Counted from the stretch's first letter, positions 1 through 14,630 are shown. The stretch: DNA of 64,000 nt from Tillus elongatus (GCA_964006375.1 OZ023266.1:15119565-15183564); one strand, 5' to 3'. The notes: a model not told the origin generated them from the letters alone. Numbers and translations are program-made.

Positions 1-54
1 GGTTATACTGGTAACTAAATCTGATGCCTGCTTTCTTAAAAAGAATACACATAT

Positions 55-185
55 TTGCTATTAAAAATATTTTAATGAAAATTCACTACCATAACGCATT
101 TGCTGCGTCCAGACTTTTACTATATATTATTCTTATGAAAACACACTACCATAACGCACTTGCTGCGTTCCGAACATTTTTAGTA
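55..185 (-). repeat. Composite repeat fragments (GGACGCAGCAAGTGCGT family), two copies
   Basis: Two near-identical blocks about 60 bp apart each read, on the minus strand, as the motif GGACGCAGCAAGTGCGT followed by a TAGTG tract (ACGCATTTGCTGCGTCC and ACGCACTTGCTGCGTTCC on the plus strand). The same motif recurs more than fifteen times in the window, usually near (TA)n arrays. No coding potential is seen. The short open frame through here is only the translated repeat. Confidence 0.7.
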
Positions 186-189
186 ATAA

Positions 190-2063
190 GTGTGTGCGTG
201 TGTGTGTGTTCAAATGCAAGGATGGCAACGGAATGATTCTCCACTAGCCGCAGACTTTTACAAATTACACGGTGTGGGTTTGAAGTTTTATATATGATAC
301 GGTATAGGCAAGTGGCAAGTAGGAAATCGATTTGCTATGTTTAAACATATGAGTTAGATACAGTGCTTATATTTTGTCTTATATAATTAGTTTATGCTCT
401 AAGTACTTATTAACATCAATATACAAGCATAAATATATAGATATAAATATACATAGTAATAAGTGCTTTTATTAAGTTAGGGTAACAAGAATCAATTAAA
501 GTTATTTTAATACAATTTGGTATATGTTTTGTAGGGATATAATATACCACAATTAAGATTTCTAGCTTAATGTGCAATTGAGTTACGGACTCATCACTAT
601 ATGTAATTTAATTGCTGAATAACCTGCTGTTTAAGAAATATACTCAGATGTAAATTTCTTACCATAGAGCACCTGCTGCATCGGAAGCTTCATTATTTAA
701 ACTGCATGACAGATTTGTTATGAAGGATTGGACCAGTTGATATAAAAAATCAATGTTATCGGTACCATTATTTTATAACTTATAAAACTTATAGGTATAG
801 TTGCACTGAATATAGAACTGGACTGCATTATATCTCCTTCCCTAATAAAGAGATAATTAGATATTCCAGGTTAACATACTCGTTATACCGTCCAATTATC
901 GCTGGACAAAAAGCGTAGGTCTCTGATTTATTCCCTTCACCAACATGCGGCCATATTACATATGAATATAATAAATTATGGACGATGTTTGTTTCTGATT
1001 ATTATTTGTCTGTGTTGGTTTGTGTGTTACAAGGTTCGTTCAGTCACTTTTGTGACGGCTGGGTTGCCACAACCTTCCATTTTAATATCTTTTAAAGCTA
1101 GGATACAAATTAGCTATACACAGAGAAAACAGATTCTTTGGTTTTAGTAATTTGATTTACTTGACTACTATTTTTTTGACATAAGTAATTTTGCTTTCCT
1201 GGGAAACAATTTCAATTGAACCAAAGATAATGCTTTTCTTGACTGTTTTTGCCAGCTTCTTTGAATAGTTTAAAAATAATTGTTTGCTCTAAAGAAACTT
1301 TTGACTTGCCTAAAACATACATTTATTTACCTTTACAAAAAATTCATGAAATACGTTATATGTTTCCATTAATTGGTTGAATATTTTATTCCAACACCAT
1401 AATTATGGAAGCAGTCATAGAAATGATTTCGTGCCAAACTGTATTTATTTGAATTGCTTTAAGATATATTTCGTGGTAATTCTGAAGCTCTTTGCTTAAA
1501 ATGAATGATTGTTTCTGACAAATATAGTATTTATTTGAGAATGTAATGATTAAATTCAAATAAGTGTATGATTGCTTTAAAATCATTTTCTTTTGCCCTT
1601 ATGCTATTGTATTTTTTATAGCTCATCTTAACCCTTCTATCCAGAATGTTATTACGTTACAAGCCAGTCGTGCGCCGATCCCCGGCAGAAGGGCTATATT
1701 GCAATTATATTTGACATAATATGTAGAACGCAGATACCTTTCATATTAGTATAACCCTAGCATTATCTGTACCAAAGTAAGCACAAATAATATAAGCTCT
1801 TTTGTTGATATTGGTTAAGTGGTAGGTAAGTTTAACACTGTGTAAAATAATTGCTTGCGTCCATTTTTTAATGAAATAAAATAGTTTTTGGCTGGAATTT
1901 TCAGTATCTTCTTGAAAGATTTAGAGGTAAGCATCGCATTTCCTTGTTACTGCATTATCATATGTACAACTTTTATAGAATTAAAATATTTCGAAAGTCT
2001 GTTATTGAATAATAAAAGAAAATATGGAGCTGGGGTATACTAATGACTACTGCTTTTCATATT
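190..2063. other. AT-rich intergenic stretch, no gene recognised
   Basis: This stretch has only short open frames without recognisable protein similarity. A degraded copy of the ACGCACTTGCTGC motif lies near 661-690. A TG-rich run at 190-212 is a small microsatellite. Nothing else could be supported. Confidence 0.5.
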
Positions 2064-5000
2064 TTGTTTGTTTACAACACACCACGAGAGCTCACAGCCT
2101 AAATACTATCGTACCATGGGTGTCGATAAGGAGGAAATAATCAATTTGTTAATTCTGGACTTGAAGGTTTGGAGGTCCGGAGGAGAAGGAAAAACTTGTG
2201 CCGGCAAGTAGTTCTACAATTGGAAGTCCTCGGGACAAAAAAACGGGCATAACAAGATGTTCTATGTCAGGTGACCTGGACAGTAAAAGGGTGCATTCGC
2301 TCTATTCCCCTGGTAGATCTGTTGGGGGCAGCAGGTGCAGGAACTATGGAAGAAAGCTCATCTGAGCAGTGCCAGTGCAGATATCTCTAAAAGCGAGAGA
2401 GAGGTCACCAACGGCACGTCGGTGAAGGAGGGATGGCAGCCTTTGGGTGAGAATAGGGTCACCGATGAAACATATAGCTCTCTTCTGAATGGAGTCCAGG
2501 ATAGCGAGTGTAGAAGCGGCAGCAGCACCACAGATGTAGGAGCACTATTCGAGGATTGGGCTTATTTGTGAAGTATATAAGGTATAGAGATTAGCTGGTG
2601 AAAAGTATTTGCGAGTCTGGAAGAGGACACCTAATTTCTTAGCAGCCGCTTCTGCAATTGATGTGACATGTTGGTGCCAATTGAGATTTCGATCCACAGA
2701 TCTTCATTACTTTGAATAACTTGGTTGTTCATTGTGATTGGTCTAGGGCTGGAGTATCTCTTATGAGATAAAAAGCAAGACCGAGATTTGGTGTAGTTGA
2801 ATTGTACAAGATTTCTGCTTCCCCAGTCTAATATTTTTTGGAGATCCACAGACAGAATCCTCTATGAGTCTGCAATCATCATCTAATTGAGCTAAAGAGA
2901 CAGGCTTAGAATATTGTATATTTGAGTGGAGGGTGCTGTCGTCCGCGTAACTGTCAACTGGGTTGGATGTGCTAGAGAGGAGGTCATTGATGTGGAAAAG
3001 AAACAAAGTAAAGGCTAAAGCTGAATCTTAAGGAACTCTTGCATTAATTGTATGCAGTTTAGAGGAATAGCCATCCACGACAACAGAGATGCTCCGGTTG
3101 GAGAGGGAATTTGCTGTCCAGGTACAGAGTTTTGGTGGTAGGCTATAGGTCGGAAGTTTATTAAGCAGCGCTGCGTGCCAGACCTGGTCGAATGCTTTGG
3201 ATATGTCTAGAACGACAATCTGGGATTCACCGTGTAGTTTCATAGACCTGTTTCAAGAATAGGTGACAAAGGAAAGGAGGTCGGCGGTTGATCTGCACTG
3301 ACGGAATCCATACTGCTTGTCGTGGATTAGACTGTGTTTTTTAAAAAAAATTAATAATTTGGTGTTTATATACTTCTGCATCACTTTAGAGGCTACTAAA
3401 AGGAGAGAAAGATGCCTGTAGTTGGTAGGAAGCGCTTTGGATCCTTTCTTGGGGACGGGTTGTACTCCAGCAGTTTTCCAGTTACTAAGGAATATGCCTC
3501 TATTGTAAGATGTCTGAAACAAACAAGTTAGGACAGGAGCAAGTTCTGGTGCACATTTTTTTTAAACAATTGCTGGGATCTAGTCAAGGCCAGAGGCTTT
3601 CCTTGTATTAAAAGAATCGAGCATCTTTGGTAGCTTTTTAGTTTTGAAAATGATACCTGTCATTTTATGCGCGACATTGGGTACTGTTGGTGGTTAAAGA
3701 TTTGAAGGTGGGTCGAGAGTATAATTTCCGACGAACAACGAGGCAAAATGTTCAGCCTCCCCAGGGCGGTAGAAACAATTTCATCCCCTGAAACAAGAGG
3801 TGGGAACGTGCTCTTGCAGAAATTAATCCCAATAGATTTAGCAAGAGTCCAGAAGGGTTTGCTGCCGTTGGAGCTTGAGAGGACTTTGTTTTTAAGGTGG
3901 TTACTAAACGAGTTTTTTGCCTCAGAAAGAATGCGGACATAGCGGTTTCTTACGTCGTTAAATGCTTGACGGTTTTCTTGACTGGGATTGCGTAGAAGCG
4001 TCTTGTGAGCTTTGACCTTTTCAAGTCTGGCCTTGTCACAGGATTTAGAGAACCAGAGCTTTTGAGTGGCTTAAGAGGTTTTCTGTGTACGTGGAATAAA
4101 TAACTCCATGCCAGCTTGGACGATTTCGGTGACGTTTCGTGAGACATCAGAGGGGTCAGGATTAGAGAAGCAGACAGACGCCCATGGAAATGAGGAAAAG
4201 TAATCCCGCATTTCGTCCCAGTTCGCGGAATTGTAGTACCAAACGATACGTGGGTGTGATGACTGTGTGACCTCGGGTTGCATTGCACAGGAAGCAGTGA
4301 CAATGCCGTGGTCTGAGCGACCCAGGGGGGCGGCGGTGATTGATATCTTATAGCAGTCAGGATTTGTAGTAAGAAGGAGATCCAAGGGACTTGAGCTGTG
4401 TGTTGGGATGCGAGGAAAGTAAGTAGGTTGCTGAACCATATTGGCTAACGAATTGCTGACTGCAAGGGCCTCCGCTGCTCTCCCTTGTGGATCGGTTTTT
4501 GAAGATTCTAGCCATTCCCTATTATGAACATTGAAGTCACCAAGAACCGTGACCTCGGAGGAAGGATATTCAGAAATCAGGGTTTTTTTTATAGAAAGGT
4601 AGTCGAAGAGCTGGACAATGTTGTTGCCAAAAGGTGACCGGTAAATGCAACAAATGAATTTAGTTGCAGCCCTGAGAGAGAGTTCCATCCAAAGTTTGTC
4701 TTTTCTTCCAGCTTCTAAATTGGGCAGTCTGGTGCAGGGTAGGTTGCAACGAACATATGCGCACACACCTCCATGCAATCTAAAGGAAGTAAGGAGCTCA
4801 TACCCCGAGAAACTAAGGTGAGTAGTGGCTGTTTTGGCACTGATTTGAATTTCGGTGACGAAGAGGAGTTGGGGCCTATTAGCCTGGAGGAAATGATGGA
4901 CGGAGTTCAGGTTAGAATTTAGACCACATATATTCGAGAAGGATATGTTAAATCTTGATGCCAACGCCCCCTGCACACCCCTCTCCCGGAGATCCGAATG

Positions 5001-5170
5001 GAAGGGTATTTTATCCCCGGAATCTTTTGTACAAGGAGGAGCCATCATCATTTTTGTTTATAAGAGAAACCGACTCATGCACCAGAACTGGAAACGTCCG
5101 TTGGGTCTTCACCTCCTGGGGCTTGAAAAAAATCATTTACTATCACGTAAAGGAAAAGTCCACTACTACC
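2064..5170 (-). pseudogene. Degraded APE-type non-LTR retrotransposon (LINE-A copy 1), endonuclease plus reverse transcriptase
   Basis: On the minus strand this reads 5' to 3' as an apurinic-like endonuclease, then reverse transcriptase, then a conserved C-terminal tail. The endonuclease frame (5051-4071, 326 codons) shows ordered motifs NICGLNSN, VTEIQ, GDFN and GRSDHG, as in class II LINE endonucleases. RT follows in broken frames: PVPKKGSKALPTNYR (near 3480-3420), VVLDISKAFDQVWH with the first catalytic Asp (near 3210-3170), and YADD (near 2945-2935). The 3' end has the TGTTGT tail shared with other copies at 41.0-41.5, 44.7 and 50.5 kb. Frames change several times and stops intervene, so this is a dead copy. 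The architecture fits the jockey/CR1-type group; the exact clade is not settled. An endonuclease-only copy lies at 41.5-43.1 kb. Confidence 0.85.
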
Positions 5171-5746
5171 TACAGATTTTTCAACTTAAACATTGTTTGG
5201 TGATTTGTTTTATCTGTTTGAAGGTATATATTAACTTTTTCTTTCTTACAGACTTATAAATCAAAAACTTTACACACAACATCGAACTTGGGCCTACAGA
5301 TATTACTGATTTTTAAGTTCTTGCATCTCCAATCGTTTTCAACTGCCTAATAGAAGTGGAGAATTTTGTGTGTCCTATAGCCAAATTATAGCAATATTAC
5401 CCAGGTATAAGTTCAATTTTACTGTCCAAACTATAAGTGGCGATGTATTTGCTTCCTAGTAATCCAGTCATATTTTGTGAGGAGGGAGAAGATTATTTGT
5501 CTAAAACAAAAACAGTATGAAAACATTAATTAAAAAAGTAACGGTGTTCTTTAAATTAACCAATATATTTTTAGATTAAAAAAATCAAATATTTTATAGA
5601 AATAACCATTTGTTTAAACCAAACCAAATTTACCAGAAAGGTTTTAAATTCAAAGAAATAATTTTATGTTTTTTTTTAATGTATTTTTATGACGAACACA
5701 TCTGCCTTTGTACAGCAGCTAAGTGGAATAAAACTATCTATCTATT
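5171..5746. other. Non-coding AT-rich stretch
   Basis: No frame of note and no recognised repeat are seen between the 5' end of the LINE and the transposase fragment. Confidence 0.4.
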
Positions 5747-6149
5747 GGTGATTACGTAGTTGGACCTGTTTTTATAGAAAATCTAGACGGGAAGATGTTT
5801 AGGAATGCTAAGAGAACAGGTTGTCCCAATGTTAGCAGAATTGTATCCAAATGTAATGGAACCAAATATTCCCCATGAAAGTGTATGGTTTCAACAAGAC
5901 GGTGCACCGCTCCACTTTGCTCTTCAAGTAAGGGAGTATTTACACAAAGTCTTTCCACAAAGATGGATTGGACGAAGAGGTTTCGTAGAATGGTTCGCTA
6001 GATCACCAGATCTTACACCTCTTGATTTCTTTTTATGGGGATACCCTGCTGAGTTAGATGATTTTAAAATGAAAATATCAACAGAAATTAGGTACGTAAC
6101 GCCTGACGTGTCGAAGAGAGTTAGGGAAGAATTCCAGAGTCGGTTCTGA
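5747..6149 (+). pseudogene. Tc1/mariner-superfamily transposase fragment, C-terminal half (DD41D spacing)
   Basis: The C-terminal catalytic half of a mariner-like transposase is visible. An upstream frame gives GPVFIENLDG (about 5770-5800) and then shifts. The long frame (from 5805) contains the second catalytic Asp in FQQDGAPLHF and the third in RSPDLTPLDFFLWG. I count 41 residues between these two Asp, the DD41D spacing known from rosa/VISITOR-type elements. The N-terminal DNA-binding half and the first Asp are absent, so this is an incomplete relic. Terminal inverted repeats were not found beside it. Confidence 0.8.
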
Positions 6150-7309
6150 CAGATGTAAATTTTTAGGTTAAGATAATTTGATGTTTCATAGATTAAGGAA
6201 ATAGTTGTGTGAATTATTAAACATATGATTAGTTAGGAGTTGCCAAGCTGACAGTGAATTAGGTTAAAAAAATATGTCAAAAAAACTAAACCTTGACAAC
6301 AATGCTACGTATCCTAAGATATAAGGAAATTTAAAAAAAAACATTGTTGAGGGAATAACAAAAATGAAAGAATTATAAGAGGACTATAGAGAGGAAACTC
6401 TAGCAACGGCTTTTGTTAGAAAAGAACCACTTTGGGTTTTTGCAAGGAGTAAAAAGTGCTGCAAACTTCTCTAATTTAGTAAAAAATTCATTAATCAATA
6501 ATCCAAATTTAAGAAAAAGTCAAATAACAAAATTTTCAATAAAACATTGGCCTAAAATTTGTGGGCATTAGTAAAGTTTAAGATAAATAAGTTTGTAAGT
6601 AATTAGGCATAGCTTTAGGATAATTTGTCATATTTGTTTGGTTTTCAATAAAGTTATTTTGTTGTTTTGTTAGAAAAAAGACAAATTACGACATTATTTT
6701 GATTATTTGGTATAAATACAAGGGCAGAGTATAAAAAAAAAACAAGGTTCAATAAATTGCATTTTAATTTACAAAGTTATATATAAAGGAAAGGGACCTG
6801 AACCTATTAGAAATCCTTCAGATAGTGTCATTTTTGCTCTTTTAATTATTTAATAGCTAGCCGAGGCAACGAAGAAGGAAAGGAACAGGTAAATATACCA
6901 ATATATGAATAGATGGTAAGTTTATCTTGGTGTATTAATAACAATAAATAATACGACTATCACAAACTTTCATAAATTTATTTACAACACAAAAATTTTA
7001 CATTATAAAACATTTATTAACATAAAAACCCTTTTATTACGTTTCTTAACAATTGACACCCATAAACTTGGGGTAGTAAAGTAAAACTTATTTATTTAAA
7101 TCTCTAAAATAAAGTCGCCCTTAACAAGGGACATGATATTTTTTTATTTTAGAGAAAGAAAATTATGTCTCGACTACTAAGGCCATTGACATATATACAT
7201 TATATAGAAAAACATTCTAGGTACAATATAAGTGCATTAATAATGTATGTGTTCCTGAATCAGTAAATTATACAATACAACGGTTACAGTTATATGTGCT
7301 TATATAGTT
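6150..7309. other. AT-rich stretch with no gene recognised
   Basis: Many homopolymer-rich segments occur but no supported frame, RNA gene or shared repeat. Confidence 0.4.
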
Positions 7310-8365
7310 CACTAGATTTTAAGAAATTTATTATGTTTTCTGGTGCTGCTGTGGCAAGGGTTACCATGGATATATTTTCGCCTAAAAACAACCTTCTTTG
7401 GAGTCTGTGTTTAGTGCACTCTGTGACAATATGACTTGCTGAAAGGCTCACACTGCAGGTGTCACAAGCTTGTGGGATTTGGTGTTCCAGTAGGTACTTG
7501 TGTGTGAGTGCTGTGTCCTATCCGGAGTCTTCTCAGGGCGGCCAGGGATCTGCGACTTAGTATAGGTGGTTATAATGCCTCAATGGTTGGTGACAGTTCG
7601 TGCAGCTTGGTAGTTTGATTATTCCAGTATATTTGTCATTTGTCGTAAATTACTGCTTTAACGTGTGGTCTTCATAGTTGGTGGTATTGGCTTCTTACTG
7701 TCGTGCCTTCCGTGATCGCTATTTTAGCAGCAGTATCTGCCAGCTCATTGCCTATAATGCCGGAGTGTGAGGGTACCCAAACGAATGTAATGTGTGTGGA
7801 TTGGCGTTCAAGATCGTGAGCAGTATTTTGTATTTCCCTTGCTATATGGTTATTGGTATATAGGCTATTTATTTCATTTAATGCCAGTTTAGAGTCTGTG
7901 CAGATGACTATTTTCGTTGGACAGTTGGAAATGTCTTTTATCCTCTTTATGGCTTGCAAAATTGTAAAAAGTTCAGCTGTGCCAATACTGATGTCCTTGG
8001 GTAATTTAATAAGCTGCTCAGTGGAGAGCAATGTCGCTATCGCCCCACCTACTCCATGTAGTGACTTAGAGGCATCGGTGTACATTACCAATTCGGGATT
8101 ATATTCCCTTGGTGTTTCTGTAAATGTTATCTGCATCGCCAAATTTGATGTTTTGGCTTGTTTAGGTCACATCAATGATGTGTTACAGGCTATTTTTAAT
8201 TGAAGCCATGGTGGTGTATTTGATTTCCGATTTTCAGTGGTTCCTGTGAGATCGATTTGGTAGATATCTTTTATTATTTCTGATATAAGACGTGTTTTTT
8301 CGGTGGAGTTGGACCGCTGATGACTGTGGCATTGGGTGTCAGTTAGGACTGAACTTACGGACATA
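7310..8365 (-). pseudogene. RNase H LINE fragment (LINE-C), ORF2 3' portion
   Basis: The minus-strand frame 8142-7672 encodes a ribonuclease H domain: VMYTDASK carries the first Asp, GTAELFTILQAI the Glu, ICTDSK the next Asp, and SHSGIIGNELADTAAK the final Asp with its preceding His. Downstream, after one frame change, comes THKYLLEHQIP and a C-x2-C...H-x4-C zinc knuckle (CDTCSVSLSASHIVTEC), typical of the ORF2 end of I-group LINEs that carry their own RNase H. RT and endonuclease are missing, so this is a 5'-truncated insertion. The upstream frame 8364-8167 is probably the connecting segment after RT. Clade is inferred from domain order only. Confidence 0.8.
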
Positions 8366-8500
8366 AATTAACATAAAACAAAATTCTATAACGAGTAATA
8401 CAATAATAATTGTAATTTCTATTTCCTCAAAATAAGTGATTGAATAAACTAATTTTTTTACTGTAAATACAGTAAAAGGGGCAGTAAAACCATACTATTT

Positions 8501-8735
<235 letters not shown>

Positions 8736-9535
8736 TTCTTAAAGAAATGTTCAAATCTACGGAAAATAGTTTGTAATGGCAACCACGACTAAAAATATGA
8801 GTTAGGTAGAAATAAAGAGATTGATTTATGACTAATAATAAATATTCAAAGTGTTCACGTGTGTTAAGGTGTGTAGCGTGTTCTTAAAACAAATATCCAG
8901 TCATTAATACTATTTAAAGAAATAATATTTGTCGTGATGTTATCATGATTAATATTTTGTGTTCTCTGAATCTTGGTATGCCGTACACGTTGGAGATCCG
9001 TCAGGTTGTGAACGATAGAAAAAGATAGGATTACAGTTAAAAGAAAATGAGTGAGAGCGAGAGATAAATATACCGGGTGGTAACGAGGTATTATTATTTC
9101 GTAATTTGTCAGTTTGGTGAATGTCACACTCGAAAGTTCATTTCAGGATGTCGGGATGATGACGATAATTGATTGTTCTGTCACCAGGATAGATAGAGAA
9201 TTATCTGAAATTATTAATTCCCGGTATTAAATGCATAAATAATTGCTTACATATAAGATAAAAATACTTGATGTGGATTTACAGTATAATTTCTTAGTCG
9301 TGGTGAGGAACATCTACATAGGAGGTAAGCGCCAAAATTTCCTGGCCTGACAAAGACCCAGAGTATCGTAGCATGTGAAAATTTGGTAAAACATTGGTTC
9401 AAGTCTTATTAGCATTGGAAAAAACAAAAATGGATTTTATTTTTCTTATAACTAACAGTTATTTATCACGATGTCAGGAGTCGCGAAAATTGAGCACAGA
9501 TTATTAAATTGCTTACTTGAGAAGGTCTTCCATAA
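8736..9535. other. No gene recognised
   Basis: An 87-codon open frame on the minus strand (9127-8864) has no recognisable domain and no supporting context. No shared repeat was found. Confidence 0.35.
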
Positions 9536-9719
9536 GAACACTTCGCGAACCCAAATCACCGCAACACATATTTTAAAAAGACTTTACGATCGTTTTTATG
9601 CCCACGTCAGCGTCATCAGAGAATGAACAAGTCTGACTGACACTGACGTGGTCAGTTAAACGATCGTAAGTTCTTTTTAAAATATGTGTTGTGGTGATTT
9701 GGGTTCTCCAAGTGTACTT
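9536..9719. mobile_element. Fold-back element (MITE-like), 184 bp
   Basis: The segment folds almost end to end: left arm 9536-9593 (with GAACCCAAATCACC) mirrors right arm 9660-9719 (GGTGATTTGGGTT), sharing ACGATCGT near the inner end. The centre is also self-complementary (CCACGTCAGCGTCA against TGACACTGACGTGG). No coding capacity. A related fold-back lies at 62834-63045, sharing GAACCCA, ACGATCGT and a GATGA-rich centre. Confidence 0.7.
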
Positions 9720-10639
9720 CTCAGTACAAAAACTGACTTGTGTTTTCGAGGATGCCTTTTAAGTAGTGAAGTAGGGTCTTTGAAGTCAAAGCCTGTAGTT
9801 GGTGGATCGGGAACGGCTAGGTCTGGCCTACAGAGTATTTCTATGACGATGACGCCGTCAACCGGTGTCTAGACAGAGGTTGATTCTCGTGAAGTCTGAT
9901 GAGAATAGACTAAAAGGCGACACCGGGAGCTAGTGGAAAACGTGGACGGTGATGCAAGAGGAGCAGGAGTGTGCCCATGCAAGACAATACGAAATCAAAG
10001 CAGATAACGTAAAGGGAGACAAGATAATGAGAGATAACTCGATGAAAGACAAACACGATCGGAGCCAACATGACCCCACTAGGTTGATTTCGGTAAGTGT
10101 AGTTTACTAAACAAGCTTCCAGCAACGCACTATGCCCTTCGAAGAGGCCACCTAAGTACTCTCGGATAAACGGTGGTTGAAATTTACTAGCTTACGTACT
10201 GTACACTGACTTCTTTCATTCTCCTCATTTGCATCTTCGAGTTTCAGTTTTATTGAACTAGCGACGCTTTAGAATCGTGCGCAGACTTATTGAACCTCAT
10301 TCGTTGGGGGTCCAAACGGCTACAGCCACGTGTGATAGTAGGGAGCCCGGCGCAGATCTGGGCAACAAAACAACATTTCCCCTTAAGACCTTCTGGAAAT
10401 GTCCATGCTCAATTTGTTCCTTTACCACAGTGAACTACGTTTTAAATATATAAATCGATATTTTTAGATTTCTAAGAAAGACTCTATTGTTCACATTGCT
10501 TAACCGGCTGACTATTCCAGCAGGAAACTGTCTCAAAGTAACGATCTTTTCTTTAGGCAAATATTCCAACATGTGAATATTTAACTTAATGTAAATGAAA
10601 TGAAAAAGGCAGTAAGAGTGCTACGAGGGTAATTTTCAA
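9720..10639. other. Compositionally balanced stretch, no gene recognised
   Basis: Less AT-rich than its surroundings between about 9720 and 10380, but no frame or repeat could be supported. It may be unique host sequence or the non-coding part of an old element. Confidence 0.35.
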
Positions 10640-10930
10640 TAGCAAATTTTCAACAAATCTTTTCAAAACCAAACCTGAAAACCTACATCGTGTGGAATCA
10701 GGTAGAAAGGAAAATTTTTGCCGCTGGTTTCTAGGAAAGTTAGACCAAGATTCGATTTTTACCAGAAAAATTGTCTGGAGTGATGTGTCGACTTGTTCAA
10801 ACTGTGGAATTTGGATAGGAGAAACAAACACCATTACTCAACGGAAAATCCCCACTTGTTTATGGAAACGAGGTCACCGGTACGCTTCTCTATCAATGTT
10901 TGGTGTGAAATATTAATAGAATATTATTAG
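10640..10930 (+). pseudogene. Mariner-like transposase, N-proximal catalytic part (split gene, part 1)
   Basis: Frames here resemble the region around the first catalytic Asp of the DD41D-type transposases: FCRWFLGKLDQD, then FTRKIVWSDVSTCSNCG with the Asp. After a frame change comes a frame reading STENPHLFMETRS followed by FSINVWCEIL. Compare FCQWFLNKLRHD and LFTDEASF in the better preserved copy at 20689-21729. The gene stops here and its continuation is at 12345-12795, beyond an inserted composite repeat. Frameshifts and substitutions make it non-functional. Confidence 0.75.
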
Positions 10931-10964
10931 AGTAATAGAATAATACTAGAATTATCGAACCCTT

Positions 10965-12344
<1,380 letters not shown>

Positions 12345-12345
<1 letters not shown>

Positions 12346-12795
12346 AGAGTTTTTCCTACGAGGAGCCCTTAATGGACAAAAGTATCACAATTTGCTCCAA
12401 ACTCAAGTTGAGCATGCGCTGGACAATTTACGCCTGCACGTCTATTAGAATATTGAATATTTCCAACAGGGTGGTGCTCCACCGCACAATTCTGTTTTGC
12501 GGTAGAAAACTATTTAAATATCCGTTTTTTGAATTCCTGGTTTGGGACACGCGGATCTGTACTGTGGCCACCTCGAAGTCCCTGTTTAAACCCCCTTGAT
12601 TACTTCTTGTGGTGATTTTTAAAAGATAAAGTGTACTACCGTATATCTCACAACTTTGAAGAGTTGAAAGAAAGAATAGTAACTGCGTTCTGTTCAATTC
12701 AACCAATAGCTTTAAGAGCAGCTCTAGATCACACGAACAAAACAACTGAATTATGCATGAAACAATACGGGGGACACTTCGAACATGTCATGTAA
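12345..12795 (+). pseudogene. Mariner-like transposase, C-terminal part (split gene, part 2)
   Basis: Reads FLRGALNGQKYHNLLQTQVE, then FQQGGAPPHNSVLR, where the second catalytic Asp has become Gly, then a shifted frame with WFGTRGSVLWPPRSPCLNPL, where the SPD motif has become SPC, and finally ELCMKQYGGHFEHVM before the stop. It continues the gene begun at 10640-10930. Several frame changes and loss of a catalytic residue show a dead copy. Confidence 0.75.
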
Positions 12796-13244
12796 TTTTT
12801 GTAATTTTATTTTATTACCTATAATTATATTCTTTAGTTTTTTTTAATGTTTTAATGTCTAAGGAGCTGGAGGATAATTTGAGGGGTATAGGGGGATACT
12901 GTTATAATTTATAGACTAGACATACATAGTAACGATGTAGCATGTTTAATGAGAATATGGAAAAAGTCTCCTAATATTTACAAACACTTCTATATATAAA
13001 CTTATGTGAACTAAATTTCTAAAACCTACTTAATCAGCATTCCTCTATACGACAAATTAAATGCTAACCAATGCTCTATTATTGTAATCTGCAATTATTA
13101 ACAAACCTGTGTATTGTTTATATAAACACGTAAAATGTGATGATGCCAAATCTATGTCAAATGATTACAATATCGATTTGACCTACTTAACAACTTAAAA
13201 TTAATGTACTTTATCAAATTTTATCTTGAAATAATATTATAATA
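12796..13244. other. Non-coding AT-rich stretch
   Basis: Nothing recognised between the dead transposase and the left terminal inverted repeat of the next transposon. Confidence 0.4.
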
Positions 13245-13877
13245 TACAGGCTGTTTCAAAAAACATGCACCATCGCTCGTGGGGCAATTTCTTACTAAAA
13301 AATAAGAAAAAAAGTTCCTGTGCACATGGTCCCGGAACCGCATAGTTTCCAATATACAGGGAGTTGAATTTTAATTTTTTTTTAAATTTTTTATAAATAA
13401 TTTCAAAACCACTGGATTGATTTTAATGAAACTTGGAACTAGAAAGTGTATTATGAAAGTGCATATTTTCAAGTGAAAATCTACTTACAACTGCGTCAGT
13501 GGCGTGCGTACGGGGTAACTGTAAAAATTCATTTGAGGAAAAAAGATGTGCGCCACTGTCCTTTTCCAATTTTGATACATCAGTTATGAAGCTTATTACA
13601 CAAGCCACAAAAGCTACCTCTTGGTATTTTTTCGTTCAGGGTATCCCTTAGGAGATATGATTAATTTTATAAAAAGGGGCAATGTACCGATTCATTGGAG
13701 TAATGAAAACAGTAATCGTAAAGTGCCATGAAACTATAATTTTTGACAGTTCTCTAAATTATACAATTTTGAAGTGCTTTGTAGGCGTCAAGAGTTTTCG
13801 TGCTATTCTTTAAATTTTGATACGGTGCAGTATTTTCGTTTTTAGTTATTTGTTGATACTGAGCTGCTCATTAATAT

Positions 13878-14616
13878 TGTTGCGTTTTCGCCGGGTTCTG
13901 GATAAGTGAGACTTTAAATTTTAACAAAACAACTTTATTTACACTCTAAATATGGATACAATAAAATTTCTAGAATTTTTCTCTCACAAAACAATTTACT
14001 GTCTACAATTACTAATCTCCACACAAGTCTCTACACTGGTACTACAGTAGCTACTCTCTTAACACTTTACACTGCTTCTTCAAGTCACTACCACATTCTC
14101 TTACTGAGCTGAACTAACTCGGGCTGGCTTGCTTTCGCTTTTATATACTCGCCGTACCTTCCCCTCCTTTCTAGAGCATTCCATTCCAGAACGTTCCAGG
14201 ACCTTCTTTTACTAGAAGGTTCTGTGAATACAGATCGGTCCCGTGTGTATACAGGGGGATGTGTATACAGGATGATCCAAATGTGGTCACCACTCCTATG
14301 CTACACAAGAGATGTTTCTCGAACTATAAGATCTCTCTGCGTATACAGGGTGTAAGGGTTCTCTGCGTATACAGGGTGTATATACAGGGTGTTCGGAATG
14401 TGCAGACCTCAGTTATCCGTTCCGACGGGGCACAAGTTGGTAACTTCGTTATTTCTGGTCCTAGAGGGTTGAGACTTCGCCTGAGGGGGGTCACCCCAGG
14501 CACCCCCAGGGGGTGGGGAGGCGGTGTTGCCAGATTGTGCAAAAATTCCCAGATGTTGGGGAAATTCTGGAGATGTGGCAACACCGCACCTACGTCTATT
14601 GAAGTGCTTTGTAACA
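13878..14616 (-). repeat. 3' LTR of gypsy copy 1 (739 bp)
   Basis: It runs TGTTGCG to TAACA on the plus strand, that is TGTTACA...CGCAACA in element sense. The two LTRs of this copy have identical length and I noticed only two substitutions (near 14397 and 14503 against the other LTR), so the insertion looks recent. Confidence 0.95.
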
Positions 14617-14630
14617 CTGCCCCCCTCCTT
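14617..14630 (-). promoter_or_regulatory. Polypurine tract, gypsy copy 1
   Basis: Element-sense AAGGAGGGGGGCAG immediately before the 3' LTR, the expected plus-strand primer for reverse transcription. The same tract is at 35917-35930 in copy 2. Confidence 0.85.

Noticed and set aside
24..236. 70-codon plus-strand frame as a gene
   Set aside because: It consists of two composite-repeat fragments and a TG microsatellite.
8864..9127. 87-codon minus-strand frame as a gene
   Set aside because: No recognisable domain, AT-rich composition like its flanks, and no neighbouring support.
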